NCBI GenBank assembly: GCA_024404915.1 | Contig: JAKSPJ010000017.1 | Location: forward strand, 1 to 41,674 | Length of the DNA stretch: 41,674 nt | Direction: 5' to 3' | DNA from: Oscillospiraceae bacterium | Lineage (GTDB): Bacteria > Bacillota > Clostridia > Oscillospirales > Ruminococcaceae | In this document: piece after piece, positions 32,170 through 40,981 of the stretch | Numbering within the stretch: the first letter of the stretch is position 1 | Layout: each line of letters opens with the position of its first letter | The notes under the pieces: model-generated | Seen by the model: only the letters and a program-made list of their open reading frames with translations | Told to the model about the DNA's origin: nothing | Databases searched by the model: none | Program-made: the position numbers and the translations under genes

Positions 32170-33140
32170 CTAAAATTGACTTGATTACCGGAATTCTAGG
32201 GGCTGGAAAAACCACTTTTTTACGCCGATATGCCAAGTATCTCATTGACAAAGGAGAACGGATTGCCATTCTTGAAAATGATTTCGGCGCTGTGAATGTT
32301 GATGTGATGATGCTTCGTGATTTACAAAGTGACCGCTGTCAGGTTGAAATGATTTCTGGATGCGGAGATCCCAATTGCCATAAAAGACGTTTCCGCACAC
32401 AACTGATTGCATTGGGAATGCAGCACTTTGATCATGTCATTATTGAGCCATCCGGCATCTTTGATATGGATGAATTCTTTGATTTGCTGTATGAATCCCC
32501 TCTTGACAAGTGGTTTTCCATCGGCAGTATTCTCACGATTGTCAGTGCAGATTTACCCGATATTCTTTCAGAGCAGATGGAGTATCTCCTCGCTTCAGAA
32601 GCCGCCTGCTGCGGCAAACTGATTCTTAGCAAACAGGCTTATATTAAGGATTCAGTCAGTCAGACAAAAAACCGTATTCTCCAGCATCTGAACCGTGCTC
32701 TCACCGGAATTCAATGCCGTCGGCAGTTTTCAGACAAGGAAATTATTACAAAAGAATGGGAGCAATTGAAAGATGCAGATTTTCATGGAATTACAGCTGC
32801 ATCCTATCGACATGAAAGTTATGTAAAACAGTTCCAGACAGAAAATATCAGCAGTGAAGTGCATTATTTTATGCATATCCATCTGCCGGAAGAATCTATT
32901 TTACCAACAATCAGTACGATTTTGAAGGATGCAGGCTGCGGACATATCTATCGCATGAAAGGTGCTCTGCCGCTGGAACAAGGGTGGCTGAAAATCAACG
33001 CAACCCCTGAACGCACTGAAACGGAAACGGTTGCCAATGCCCAGGCAGTATTAATCGTTATCGGGGAAGATATCAACCGACAACAGATAGATTCTCATCT
33101 GTTAAAACACAATACGGATTCCGCATATATTTCCATATAG
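32166..33140 (+). CDS. CobW/HypB-like G3E P-loop GTPase
   Basis: 324 aa. Walker A GILGAGKTTFLRR at residues 9-21, a Walker B-like HVIIEPSGIFDMDEFF near 97, and a C-terminal part with CGHIYRMKGALPLEQGWLKINATPE like the CobW C-terminal domain. The usual CxCC metal motif of COG0523 proteins appears as GCGDPNC, with spacing different from zinc chaperones. G3E GTPases insert metals into target proteins or act as metal chaperones; the partner is unknown. The four-base overlap with rqcH implies translational coupling. Ends just before a strong terminator. Confidence 0.85.
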   Translation: MTKIDLITGILGAGKTTFLRRYAKYLIDKGERIAILENDFGAVNVDVMMLRDLQSDRCQVEMISGCGDPNCHKRRFRTQLIALGMQHFDHVIIEPSGIFDMDEFFDLLYESPLDKWFSIGSILTIVSADLPDILSEQMEYLLASEAACCGKLILSKQAYIKDSVSQTKNRILQHLNRALTGIQCRRQFSDKEIITKEWEQLKDADFHGITAASYRHESYVKQFQTENISSEVHYFMHIHLPEESILPTISTILKDAGCGHIYRMKGALPLEQGWLKINATPERTETETVANAQAVLIVIGEDINRQQIDSHLLKHNTDSAYISI

Positions 33141-33150
33141 TATATCATTC

Positions 33151-33189
33151 AAAGTCTGTGCTTTCCAAAACGGAGCACAGACTTTTTTT
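33151..33189 (+). terminator. Terminator after the rqcH operon
   Basis: 12-bp stem (AAAGTCTGTGCT with AGCACAGACTTT), 11-base loop, then a T-run. It separates the plus-strand operon from the convergent AraC regulator gene. Confidence 0.92.
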
Positions 33190-33247
33190 CAGAATCATAC
33201 TCCTTGACATATCCCTTTCTCTATTATGCGGGTACAGACAACGAACG

Positions 33248-33985
33248 TTATATGGATTCCCCCAATCTGTCTCTGTACTGTTTCGGCGTAAAGCCTGTTA
33301 CTTTGCGAAACAGCGTAATAAAAGCACTTTGAGAAGAAAATCCCAGTGCCAGAGCTATTTCTGAAAAATGCAGTTGAGAATACTGCAGCAGATTTTGAGC
33401 TGCTCCGATTTTCGCACCATGAACATACTCTGTAATTGTACATCCTGTTTCTTTCTTGAAAAGCCGTGAAAGATAAGCATCACTCAACCCTGTCTGTTCC
33501 GCCAGCTCTGTAACAGTCAGCTTATGATTCAGATGATGATTGATATACTCTACACATCGCCGCACATGAAAAGAATAGGAAATATCCTTTTTCAGGATCT
33601 GCATGCGCTCTGCAAAATCCAGCTGCATTTCTCCCAGCAGTTCCAGCAAAGCTTCCTCGCTTTCGCATTTGTCTGCTCGCAAAATATAGATATCACTCAG
33701 GGTATAAGCGGTATCATGCGGCATGCCGCCCTCAATGCAGGAGCGTGCAATCATCGCTGTGGCAATGATAATGTGATAACGAATATTCCGAAGATGATTT
33801 TCTGAAAGTATTCCCTTGCCCTCCAGATAATTCTTTTTTATGGAACTAAAATTCTTCCTGACCTGTTCCATGTCCCCGTTTCGGATATCCGCATAACGCT
33901 CATATTCCTTGGAAAATGAGGTTCGGACAAAATGATTCTCCATATGCAAAAACAGGCTGCGGCTTAAATCGTAACTGGTATTCAT
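33248..33985 (-). CDS. AraC-family transcriptional regulator
   Basis: 245 aa from ATG 33985 (AGGAGG eight bases upstream; the GTG three codons earlier overlaps that site). The C-terminal about 100 residues hold the double HTH: HKLTVTELAEQTGLSDAYLSRLFKKETG and SEIALALGFSSQSAFITLFRKVTGFTPKQYR. The N-terminal 140 residues are helical without an obvious cupin fold, as in one Clostridial subgroup that senses small molecules through a helical domain. Divergent from the MATE exporter, whose promoter region it probably controls. Confidence 0.9.
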   Translation of the reverse strand: MNTSYDLSRSLFLHMENHFVRTSFSKEYERYADIRNGDMEQVRKNFSSIKKNYLEGKGILSENHLRNIRYHIIIATAMIARSCIEGGMPHDTAYTLSDIYILRADKCESEEALLELLGEMQLDFAERMQILKKDISYSFHVRRCVEYINHHLNHKLTVTELAEQTGLSDAYLSRLFKKETGCTITEYVHGAKIGAAQNLLQYSQLHFSEIALALGFSSQSAFITLFRKVTGFTPKQYRDRLGESI

Positions 33986-34008
33986 GGGATACACCTCCTG
34001 ACAATGGA

Positions 34009-34037
34009 ATTATATCATAGATTTGAAATAAATGCAA
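34009..34037 (-). promoter_or_regulatory. Promoter of the AraC gene
   Basis: TTGCAT (34032-34037), 17 bases, TATAAT (34009-34014). Its -35 lies five bases from that of the divergent exporter promoter, and TGCAA...TTGCA (34033-34047) forms an inverted repeat spanning both. Confidence 0.78.
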
Positions 34038-34042
34038 GATTT

Positions 34043-34070
34043 TTGCAATCAATATTTCTGCGAATATGAT
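34043..34070 (+). promoter_or_regulatory. Promoter of the MATE exporter gene
   Basis: TTGCAA (34043-34048), 16 bases, TATGAT (34065-34070); a second -10-like TATAAT overlaps just downstream and may act as an extended -10. Shares the TGCAA...TTGCA dyad with the divergent promoter. Confidence 0.6.
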
Positions 34071-34102
34071 ATAATATGCCATATTGAAGAGGAGGAGATA
34101 CT

Positions 34103-35452
34103 ATGGCTAAGATTACAGATTTGACAAAGGGAAATATCACCCGGGTGATTCTTGCGTTTTTCTTTCCAATGCTGATGACAAATCTTTTGCAGCAGATTTA
34201 TACTGTGGCAGATACCGCCATTGTTGGACAAGGTCTTGGTGATGACAAGCTGGCTGCCGTTGGCAATATGGCATCACTTACTTTTTTGATTTTCGGCTTT
34301 GCAACCGGTCTGGCAAATGGTTTTTCCATTATCATTGCACAACATTTCGGTGCTAAGGATTTTTCAGCACTACGCAAAAGCATTGCCGCTACGATTCAGC
34401 TGTTTATCGTGTTTTCTATTATTTTGACAATTGGCAGTATGGCAGCATTGCCTGCCCTGCTGAACCTGATTCAGACGGAGGCAGAAATATTTGCCGACAG
34501 CCTGAAATACGGCTATTGCATTTTCGCAGGTCTTTCCGTAACGCTGACATACAATATTTCATCTGCAATGCTACGTGCCCTTGGTGACAGCAAAACGCCC
34601 TTTTATGCAATCCTGACTTCCTCTGTGATTAATATAACGCTGGACACCGTTTGTATTCTGCTTCTGCATACGGGAGTAGAGGGAGCTGCACTGGCAACTG
34701 TTTTTTCACAGGTCATTGCATCTGCTATCTGCATCAAAAAACTATGGAGTATTTCTGAAATTCGCTTTTCCAGGGATGATTTTCAAAGCTGTGGAACCAT
34801 GTGCATCCCACTGGTATTAAATGGGCTGCCAATGGCACTGATGAACTCTATTACCGCCATCGGCAGTGTTGTTTTACAGTATTTTGTCAACGGCTTCGGT
34901 GTAGCATATACCTCTTCCTATTCTGTTAGCGGCAGATATATCAATCTGTTTATGCAGCCTGCCTGCACCGCCGGTTTCACTATGTCTGCATTTACCAGTC
35001 AGAATTACGGTGCCAAGGAATATGAACGAATCCGGAGCGGCTTAAAGGTTTGCCTGTCCATTGCGCTGGTATCCTATGTAACACTAGGCACTGTGATGAT
35101 GTTTTTCCCAAGACAGCTTGCCCTGCTGATGGTAAAGGGAGAAGATGCCCTGACTCTGACAGAGCACTATCTTCCTATATGTGGTTTTATGCTGTTTGCG
35201 GTTGATTTTCTGTTTGTATTCCGCAGTGGTGTACAGAGTATGGGACACCCCACAATTCCAATGATTTCCGGTATTCTGGAAATGGTATTGCGTGTTGTGG
35301 TGGTCTTTTTGCTGATTGATCAATACGGATTCAATTCCACCGCATATGCACAAACAGCAGCATGGTTTTGTGCATTTCTCATGAATGGATTGGCATTTCA
35401 GTATTATCTGCACCAGAAACTAACCTTAAAATGTGCCGTGACAACAGCGTAA
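34103..35452 (+). CDS. MATE family efflux transporter
   Basis: 449 aa, about twelve hydrophobic helices in two homologous halves, opening with DLTKGNITRVILAFFFPMLMTNLLQQIYTVADTAIVGQ, the standard start of the bacterial MATE (DinF/NorM-like) branch, and containing GVEGAALATVFSQ and CTAGFTMSAFTSQNYGAKEYERI. It would export drugs or metabolites using a sodium or proton gradient. GAGGAGG precedes the ATG. Divergent AraC regulator suggests inducible expression. Full length for the family. Confidence 0.95.
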   Translation: MAKITDLTKGNITRVILAFFFPMLMTNLLQQIYTVADTAIVGQGLGDDKLAAVGNMASLTFLIFGFATGLANGFSIIIAQHFGAKDFSALRKSIAATIQLFIVFSIILTIGSMAALPALLNLIQTEAEIFADSLKYGYCIFAGLSVTLTYNISSAMLRALGDSKTPFYAILTSSVINITLDTVCILLLHTGVEGAALATVFSQVIASAICIKKLWSISEIRFSRDDFQSCGTMCIPLVLNGLPMALMNSITAIGSVVLQYFVNGFGVAYTSSYSVSGRYINLFMQPACTAGFTMSAFTSQNYGAKEYERIRSGLKVCLSIALVSYVTLGTVMMFFPRQLALLMVKGEDALTLTEHYLPICGFMLFAVDFLFVFRSGVQSMGHPTIPMISGILEMVLRVVVVFLLIDQYGFNSTAYAQTAAWFCAFLMNGLAFQYYLHQKLTLKCAVTTA

Positions 35453-35469
35453 TACATTTTCTTAAACGT

Positions 35470-35505
35470 AAGCACCTATGTGATGATTCTCACATAGGTG
35501 CTTTT
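35470..35505 (+). terminator. Terminator between convergent genes
   Basis: 14-bp stem AAGCACCTATGTGA with its complement around TGATTC, followed by TTTT. It lies between the MATE gene and the convergent YdcF-like gene. Confidence 0.85.
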
Positions 35506-35518
35506 AGATATCATTTTT

Positions 35519-36343
35519 TCATCCTCGGATGTGTTCATTCAGAATACTCTGCATTCCGGATGTCTGGTAATGCAATAATTCATTCTTTCCAAAACCATTA
35601 AGCCGGATGTCATAGGCACAGCAAGCAGCAATGTGTACTGCATCTGTACCGCTATCATAAGCTGACAACTGAGCTTCTGTTTCAAATAATAATGCCCCCC
35701 AAGGAATATGGTAGCCACTGGTAACCATGGCCAGAGAACGAATCTGCGGATAACGGGTTCGTAAAATCCAGTGAGAATAAATGGCATTCTGTGCAGTGGT
35801 AAGCGAGTTATTTTCTATGATAAGACGTTCTTTCTCTACTCCATGCTCTCTGAGCCAGCTTGCCATTTCATCTGCTTCTGTTTTCTCCCGTGCCAGCGAC
35901 GCTGTGCCGCCGCCGGTACATAATATGTAGGCATGAGGATATTGATTTGCACAGGACAGTGCTGTTTCCAGCCGTCCAACCAGTTCATCCTGCATGGTGC
36001 CATCCGGATTCAGCTGAAATCCCAGTACGACAAAACATAATGTGTCATCGTCCGGCAGAGCTGCAGAAAACGAGCCATGGTCACAGGGCATATCCTCCGT
36101 TGCAGTCTGCCAATAATCAAGAATTCCAGCCCAAAGCTCCTCCTTTTCAGGATCAAGAGTACCGAGCTCCTTTAACAGTATTTCACATTGTTCTGTATCT
36201 TGTTTTTCGCCATACTGTGATATCAACTCTGTCAGAATTTCTGTTTCGCTGCGATCGGACACCGGCATTTTCTCCTCTCCACATCCTCCAGCCAAGAGTA
36301 TCATTGAGAATAATAATAGAATAATGCATAATTTCCGTTTCAT
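35519..36343 (-). CDS. YdcF/SanA-like (DUF218) lipoprotein
   Basis: 274 aa from ATG 36343 (GAGGA seven bases upstream). Lipoprotein signal with lipobox LAGGC, Cys near residue 21, so it is anchored outside the membrane. The DUF218 fold is marked by FVVLGFQLNPDGTMQDELVGRLETAL, ILCTGGGTA, LIIENNSLTTAQNA and SLAMVTSGYHIPWGALLFE. Members of this family are linked to envelope integrity; biochemical activity is unclear. An N-terminal helical segment of about 80 residues precedes the DUF218 part. Third gene of the operon after the ABC-F and VOC genes. Confidence 0.88.
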   Translation of the reverse strand: MKRKLCIILLLFSMILLAGGCGEEKMPVSDRSETEILTELISQYGEKQDTEQCEILLKELGTLDPEKEELWAGILDYWQTATEDMPCDHGSFSAALPDDDTLCFVVLGFQLNPDGTMQDELVGRLETALSCANQYPHAYILCTGGGTASLAREKTEADEMASWLREHGVEKERLIIENNSLTTAQNAIYSHWILRTRYPQIRSLAMVTSGYHIPWGALLFETEAQLSAYDSGTDAVHIAACCAYDIRLNGFGKNELLHYQTSGMQSILNEHIRG

Positions 36344-36360
36344 GTCTATTCCTCGGATGA

Positions 36361-36741
36361 TCACCATTTCTGGTGGAAGAACTCAATTTCTTCTCCCAGG
36401 GGACCCGTACAAAACGCAATTCGTGCCGGAAAAAGAGGATCTCCTCCAATGCAGACATCCTTTGGCTCCACAAATACAGTGCAGCCAGCCTCTTTCACTT
36501 TGCTGACTATGCTGTCCACATCGTCCACAGCAAATGCAAAATGCCGAATTGTACCCTTGGGCAAATCCTCGGAACCGTCACGGAAAATTTCTACGATTCC
36601 GTCACCTGTATCCATCAGAATACAGACTTCACACTCCTTCAGCACTCGCAGCCCCAGAATTTTTGTATAAAACTGTTTCGCCGTTTCATATTGCGCATCA
36701 TTCATCGTCTTGAATGATACATGATGTAATCCTTGAATCAT
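36361..36741 (-). CDS. VOC (glyoxalase/bleomycin resistance-like) protein
   Basis: 126 aa, beta-alpha-beta-beta-beta modules with GLHHVSFKTMN at the start, FYTKILGLRVL, GDGIVEIFRDG, RHFAFAVDDVD and EEIEFFHQ. His6 or His7, Glu in VEIF, His in RHFAF and Glu in EIEFF fit the four metal-ligand positions of lactoylglutathione-lyase-type enzymes. Substrate is unknown. Between the ABC-F and YdcF-like genes with short gaps (36 and 17 bp), so co-transcribed from 38430-38458. Confidence 0.9.
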   Translation of the reverse strand: MIQGLHHVSFKTMNDAQYETAKQFYTKILGLRVLKECEVCILMDTGDGIVEIFRDGSEDLPKGTIRHFAFAVDDVDSIVSKVKEAGCTVFVEPKDVCIGGDPLFPARIAFCTGPLGEEIEFFHQKW

Positions 36742-36777
36742 GATGGTACTCCCCTGCCCTCATACCAGACATTCTGT

Positions 36778-38385
36778 TCAGTCCAGATTCTTTTCCTTTT
36801 TCCAATCCAGGAATTCTTCATATGTACACATTTTATCAATTACGCCGTCTTCCGTAATCTCAATAATACGGTTTGCAGCTGTCTGCATGATCTCATGGTC
36901 ATGGGTTGTAAAAATCACAACACCCTTGAATGCAGTCAGCGCATTATTGACAGCTGTAATGGATTCCAGATCCAGATGGTTTGTCGGCTGATCCAACAAA
37001 AGCACATTGGAACCAAACAGCATCATACGTGAAAACATGCAGCGAACTTTTTCGCCGCCGGAAAGTACCTCCACACGCTTATAAATGTCATCGCCCGAGA
37101 AAAGCATTTTTCCTAAGAATCCTCTCAGGAATGCATCTGTCTGTTCACCTGTGGAATACTGACGAATCCAGTCAACAATCGACATTTCACATCCGTTGAA
37201 ATACTCACTGTTGTCTTTCGGAAAATAGGAACGGGATGTGGAAATACCCCATTTAACCGTGCCGTTCTGAGGTTCCTGTTCTTCTGCCAGAATCTTGAAG
37301 AGCATTGTGATAGCCTGCTCACTTTTTCCAACAATTGCAACCTTATCGGTACGATTCAGACTGAAGCTGATATTTTTCAGAATCTCTTCCCCGTTCTCAT
37401 CTACAGCAGATACACCTTCCAGTGTCAGAATATCCTTTCCCAGTTCACGGTCAGGCGTAAAGCCAATATACGGATATTTTCTGGTAGATGCCGGGATTTC
37501 TTCCATACTAAGCTTGTCCAGCAGCTTGCGGCGGCTTGTTGCCTGTCTGGATTTGGATTTATTCGCTGCAAATCGAGAGATAAATTCCTGCAGTTCTTTG
37601 ATTTTTTCTTCTGCCTTGCGATTTTGCTGCTTCAGAAGACGCTGCATCAGCTGAGAGGAATCATACCAGAATTCATAGTTACCCACATACATTTTGACCT
37701 TGCCATAATCAAAGTCAACGATATGCGTACAGACATTATTCAGAAAATGACGGTCATGCGAAACCACAAGAACCGTGCCGAAATAGTCTGCAAGAAAATC
37801 TTCCAGCCAGCGAATTGCATATACATCCAGATGGTTGGTTGGCTCGTCCAGAAGAATAATATCTGGATTACCAAATAATGCTTGTGCCAGCAATACTTTC
37901 ACTTTCTGATTGCCGTCCAGTTCAGACATCATATTATATAGCAGACTTTCCTCTAATCCCAGACCCTGAATCAGTTTTGCGGCATCGCTCTCCGCTTCCC
38001 AACCGTTCAACTCTGCAAATTCACCTTCCAGTTCTGCAGATCTTTCTCCATCTTCATCTGTGAAGTCTTCCTTTGCATAAAGTGCTTCCTTTTCCTGCAT
38101 AATCTCATACAGCCTGTGATTTCCCATAATAATGGTATCAAGAACAGTATAAGCATCAAAAGCAAAGTGATCCTGTCGAAGAACCGACATACGAATGCCT
38201 TTATCAATCACGATTTCACCCTTGGTAGGTTCCAGTTCACCGCAAAGAATACGCAGAAAAGTTGACTTACCGGCACCATTAGCGCCAATTATTCCGTAGC
38301 AGTTACCATCAGAAAATTTTAATTCTGCATCTTTGAACAGCATCTGCCCTCCAAACTGCATTGACAGATTATTAACCTGAATCAT
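36778..38385 (-). CDS. ABC-F ribosome-associated ATPase (YbiT/YkpA-like)
   Basis: 535 aa from ATG 38385 (GGAAAGG upstream; the longer frame has no better site). Two ABC domains without membrane segments, joined by a charged linker (about 240-305, RLLKQQNRKAEEKIKEL...SKSRQATSRRKLLDKL) that reaches the ribosome. Domain 1: Walker A GANGAGKST near 35, LLDEPTNHLD near 180. Domain 2: LSGGEKVRC near 415, LLDQPTNHLD near 450. Departures: domain 2 Walker A reads GKSEQAITMLF, and the domain 1 signature is ELDGNQKVK. The first departure is familiar in the YbiT/YkpA branch. ABC-F proteins rescue or protect stalled ribosomes. Confidence 0.92.
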   Translation of the reverse strand: MIQVNNLSMQFGGQMLFKDAELKFSDGNCYGIIGANGAGKSTFLRILCGELEPTKGEIVIDKGIRMSVLRQDHFAFDAYTVLDTIIMGNHRLYEIMQEKEALYAKEDFTDEDGERSAELEGEFAELNGWEAESDAAKLIQGLGLEESLLYNMMSELDGNQKVKVLLAQALFGNPDIILLDEPTNHLDVYAIRWLEDFLADYFGTVLVVSHDRHFLNNVCTHIVDFDYGKVKMYVGNYEFWYDSSQLMQRLLKQQNRKAEEKIKELQEFISRFAANKSKSRQATSRRKLLDKLSMEEIPASTRKYPYIGFTPDRELGKDILTLEGVSAVDENGEEILKNISFSLNRTDKVAIVGKSEQAITMLFKILAEEQEPQNGTVKWGISTSRSYFPKDNSEYFNGCEMSIVDWIRQYSTGEQTDAFLRGFLGKMLFSGDDIYKRVEVLSGGEKVRCMFSRMMLFGSNVLLLDQPTNHLDLESITAVNNALTAFKGVVIFTTHDHEIMQTAANRIIEITEDGVIDKMCTYEEFLDWKKEKNLD

Positions 38386-38429
38386 TTCTCTCATCCTTTC
38401 CAAACATATCATTTATACGCTAACACTTT

Positions 38430-38458
38430 ATTATAACACTATTTTCATGATATGTCAA
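38430..38458 (-). promoter_or_regulatory. Promoter of the ABC-F operon
   Basis: TTGACA (38453-38458), 17 bases, TATAAT (38430-38435), both perfect, 45 bases before the ATG. Confidence 0.88.
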
Positions 38459-38595
38459 TGTATTATTGAATGTATTTCCTCATAGTTCCATCTGCCATTT
38501 GCATCATCTGTTTTTTTGTTATCTGTCTTCAGGCTTTTCTGGTGTTCAGCAGTATCGTTTGGGTGTCTCAATGAGACGAATGATGAGTACTGAAA

Positions 38596-38979
38596 TTGAC
38601 GTTGGAAAAGGTTATCGGTTATCTCAGCGGGGCATATATGTCCGAAAATGCTGATGTTAAGGTAACATACAATCCCACAGGCTCAGGTGCAGGAATTCAG
38701 GCTGTTCGGGAAGGTCGCTGTGATATCGGTCTTTCAAGCCGTAATCTCAAGGATAAAGAAGCTGCAAATCTTAAAGCCGAAGTTGTTGCAATTGATGGCA
38801 TTGCAGTCATCGTTAACACATCAAATACTGTAACAGATCTTACAGTTGACGAGATTGCTCAAATTTACACAGGCGAAATCACAAACTGGAATGAACTCGG
38901 CGGCGCAGATTCTCAGATTGTACGTATCGGATGTGAAGCTGCATCAGGTACAAGAGACGGTTTTGAATCTTCTGCATAA
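38596..38979 (+). pseudogene. pstS: Fragment of phosphate-binding protein PstS
   Basis: The reading frame from about 38600 gives KVIGYLSGAYMSENADVKVTYNPTGSGAGIQAVREGRCDIGLSSRNLKDKE...GIAVIVNTSNTVTDLTVDEIAQIYTGEITNWNELGG...GCEAASGTRDGFES, a clear match to the N-terminal and central PstS lobes. The signal peptide, lipobox and the GSTS phosphate loop at the front are missing, and the frame stops about 120 residues in, so the C-terminal half is gone. The fragment ends at the convergent LysR stop codon. Not functional; a remnant of a phosphate-uptake gene. Confidence 0.85.
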
Positions 38980-38999
38980 GCTGTCGGTATAGCAGATGC

Positions 39000-39890
39000 T
39001 CAATAGTTATTATCAGCATATCCCTCTTTAAATTTCTTCAAAAACAATTCTGATGCCTTTGAAAAAACCTGATATTTCTTCCACACGAGATACATCTGTG
39101 CGGACTTGTGAGGATACAGCGGACGAAATACAAGATTACTGTCACCTGTGCAGTTAATCAGTCTGTCGAGAGTAACTGCATAACCGATACCCTCATCAAC
39201 AAGCAAGGAACCATTGAAAATTAGATTTGTTGTGGCGGAAATTTTAATCTGTTCTTTGGAAAGTCCAAGCCATTTTGGAAAATCAAGTCCGTTCATCATC
39301 TGCCTTGATAAAATTAGTGGGCGATTTATCAGCATTTCAGAGGTTATGTATTTATTATCCGCTAAATCACAATCCTTACGCATGAGAACTCCCCATGTAT
39401 CGTGAACGGGAAATTTTATATGCTCAAAATCCATATAATTTGATGGCTCAAATAATATTCCGAAATCCACAAGACCTTTATTCAGCTTATCAACCACATC
39501 AATGGAATCGCAGCTGATATTATGAAATTTCACATCAGGATAATCCTGCTGTATATCTTTGACGGTTTTTGCAATCAGTCGGAAAGCATCCGTTTCACCT
39601 GCACCAATGTAAATATCTCCCGATATTTCCTCATCCTGAGAAGTCATTTCAGATTCCGTTTTTTCAACAAGGTCAAGAATTTCCTCCGCACGTTTTCGAA
39701 GTAAATATCCATCCTCTGTCAGCTTAATATCGTGATTTCCACGTTTAAAAAGTTTTTTTCCGAATTCTTCTTCAAGCTGATGAAGCTGGCGTGATAATGT
39801 GGGCTGTGTGATATTCAGTTTTTCTGCGGCTTTTGTAATATTTTCTTCTCTTGCAACTGTCACAAAATAACGTAATACTCTTAATTCCAT
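39000..39890 (-). CDS. LysR-family transcriptional regulator
   Basis: 296 aa. N-terminal winged HTH (MELRVLRYFVTVAREENITKAAEKLNITQPTLSRQLHQLEEEFGKKLF) followed by a periplasmic-binding-protein-like effector domain (GDIYIGAGE...RLIAKTVKDIQQDYPDVKFHNISCDS, FGILFEP, WGVLMRKD). Typical LysR length and intact. GGAGG precedes the ATG. It is divergent from a promoter at 39973-40002 whose first gene is now a broken fusion. The target was probably the aldo/keto reductase or neighbouring small gene; the effector is unknown. Confidence 0.92.
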   Translation of the reverse strand: MELRVLRYFVTVAREENITKAAEKLNITQPTLSRQLHQLEEEFGKKLFKRGNHDIKLTEDGYLLRKRAEEILDLVEKTESEMTSQDEEISGDIYIGAGETDAFRLIAKTVKDIQQDYPDVKFHNISCDSIDVVDKLNKGLVDFGILFEPSNYMDFEHIKFPVHDTWGVLMRKDCDLADNKYITSEMLINRPLILSRQMMNGLDFPKWLGLSKEQIKISATTNLIFNGSLLVDEGIGYAVTLDRLINCTGDSNLVFRPLYPHKSAQMYLVWKKYQVFSKASELFLKKFKEGYADNNY

Positions 39891-39917
39891 GATGAACCTC
39901 CGATCGTTATTACTATA

Positions 39918-39946
39918 ATTATACTCTATTTAGAAATGCCTGTCAA
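39918..39946 (-). promoter_or_regulatory. Promoter of the LysR gene
   Basis: TTGACA (39941-39946), 17 bases, TATAAT (39918-39923). Confidence 0.85.
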
Positions 39947-39972
39947 GCATTGCAAGATATACAAAATAAGTA

Positions 39973-40002
39973 TTGGACTTTTTCTGAAAATAGCTGTATA
40001 AT
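39973..40002 (+). promoter_or_regulatory. Divergent promoter opposite LysR
   Basis: TTGGAC (39973-39978), 18 bases, TATAAT (39997-40002). A good candidate for LysR control. It now drives a broken gene fusion. Confidence 0.72.
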
Positions 40003-40024
40003 AGCGTTAAGGGGTGGTGATCAA

Positions 40025-40333
40025 ATGCCCGAAAACAATCTTGAAGAATCCATTATGAATGAACCTGTAATAAAGGAACTTGCTGAAAAATACGGCAAAT
40101 CTCCTGCACAGATTATTATGAGATAGCACGTTCAGAAAAATATTATTGTTATTCCAGGTTCAAAAACGGAATCTCATGTGATTGACAATATCAATGTATT
40201 TGATTTTACTCTTACAGATGAAGATATGACAAAGATTGCAGGACTTGAAAAATCCACATCCATTTTCCAGAGACAGCCCGGCATGATGGATAACTTTGCA
40301 AAATGGGTTCCTGATGTAGATGGACAGAAATGA
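40025..40333 (+). pseudogene. Fusion of a small gene start to an aldo/keto reductase C-terminus
   Basis: The first nine codons (MPENNLEES) match the start of the gene at 41562. From about 40052 the frame switches to an aldo/keto reductase C-terminus: VIKELAEKYGKSPAQIIMR, then an in-frame TAG at 40124-40126 where the family has Trp (LRWH...), then HVQKNIIVIPGSKTESHVIDNINVFDFTLTDEDMTKI. The NADP-binding IPGSK motif is present but the catalytic Tyr/Lys/His core is lost. Product of a deletion between two genes plus a nonsense mutation. Confidence 0.85.
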
Positions 40334-40343
40334 GGAATTATAA

Positions 40344-40499
40344 ATGGAATATGTAAAACTAAGTAATGGTGTGGAGATGCCGATCTTAGGTTATGGCGTA
40401 TATCAGATAACAAAGGATGATTGCAAAAGATGTGTTCTTGATGCGTTGAAAGCAGGATATCGAAGCATTGATACAGAGAATTGCAAGACAGAAAACTGA
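40344..40499 (+). pseudogene. Aldo/keto reductase N-terminal fragment
   Basis: ATG 40344 starts [45 protein letters not shown], the first barrel strands of an aldo/keto reductase including the catalytic-region DT. It then breaks off where the catalytic Tyr should follow and stops at 40497-40499. It is 51 codons against about 280 in the family. The missing middle and end could be the source of, or parallel to, the fragment at 40025-40333. Confidence 0.85.
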
Positions 40500-40555
40500 C
40501 GATATTCCTGCAGATTTTATACAGACTTTTGGTAAGTCTGAAGCAGCTCCGGCAG

Positions 40556-40981
40556 TTACATCCGGCGGTTGTAGACTGCGTAGAGGATAAACTGGAGCAG
40601 GGTGATGATACCGAGCACGGCGGCCAGTGTATAGGCGGTGCTTTCGCTGACAAAGCTGGTGATCACTGTGGTGATACCAAGCACAAGCATGGAGATCCGG
40701 AGCGTGGTGGTGGACACCTCACGTTCAATGGCGAGGGTGCGCTCATCGGTGGATGCGATGTACTTTTTGCGGAGCAGCTCCTCATTATGCAGGCACTGCG
40801 CATTCCGGATGATACGGATAATCAGCACAACGGCAAAGCCGGTGCAGAAGCCCTGCAGCATGTTGAAGCTTTCGGCTTCTTTCATTGTGATACGGAAAAC
40901 TACCATGGCAGTCAGGGCGGCGGCGGCAAAGATACCGTCAATCAGGTTTCTTCTTTTCAGGCGGGCTGCATAGTTTTTCAT
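40556..40981 (-). CDS. Four-helix membrane protein, function unknown
   Basis: 141 aa with four predicted membrane helices (about 15-31, 43-60, 95-112, 117-137) and a cytoplasmic loop containing NEELLRKKYIASTDERTLAIERE. This is the layout of small membrane proteins paired with an XRE regulator in Firmicutes (DUF2178-like), which I cannot name with certainty. Its ATG overlaps the regulator's stop by ATGA. GGAGGAAA precedes the ATG. Possibly regulated by the XRE protein; role unknown. Confidence 0.8.
   Translation of the reverse strand: MKNYAARLKRRNLIDGIFAAAALTAMVVFRITMKEAESFNMLQGFCTGFAVVLIIRIIRNAQCLHNEELLRKKYIASTDERTLAIEREVSTTTLRISMLVLGITTVITSFVSESTAYTLAAVLGIITLLQFILYAVYNRRM

Larger units (their letters stand above)
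39795..40046. repeat. Segmental duplication, copy 1
   Basis: Contains the LysR gene's first about 30 codons, both divergent promoters and the first nine codons of the rightward gene. It matches 41337-41586 at high but imperfect identity, with small indels. Confidence 0.88.
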
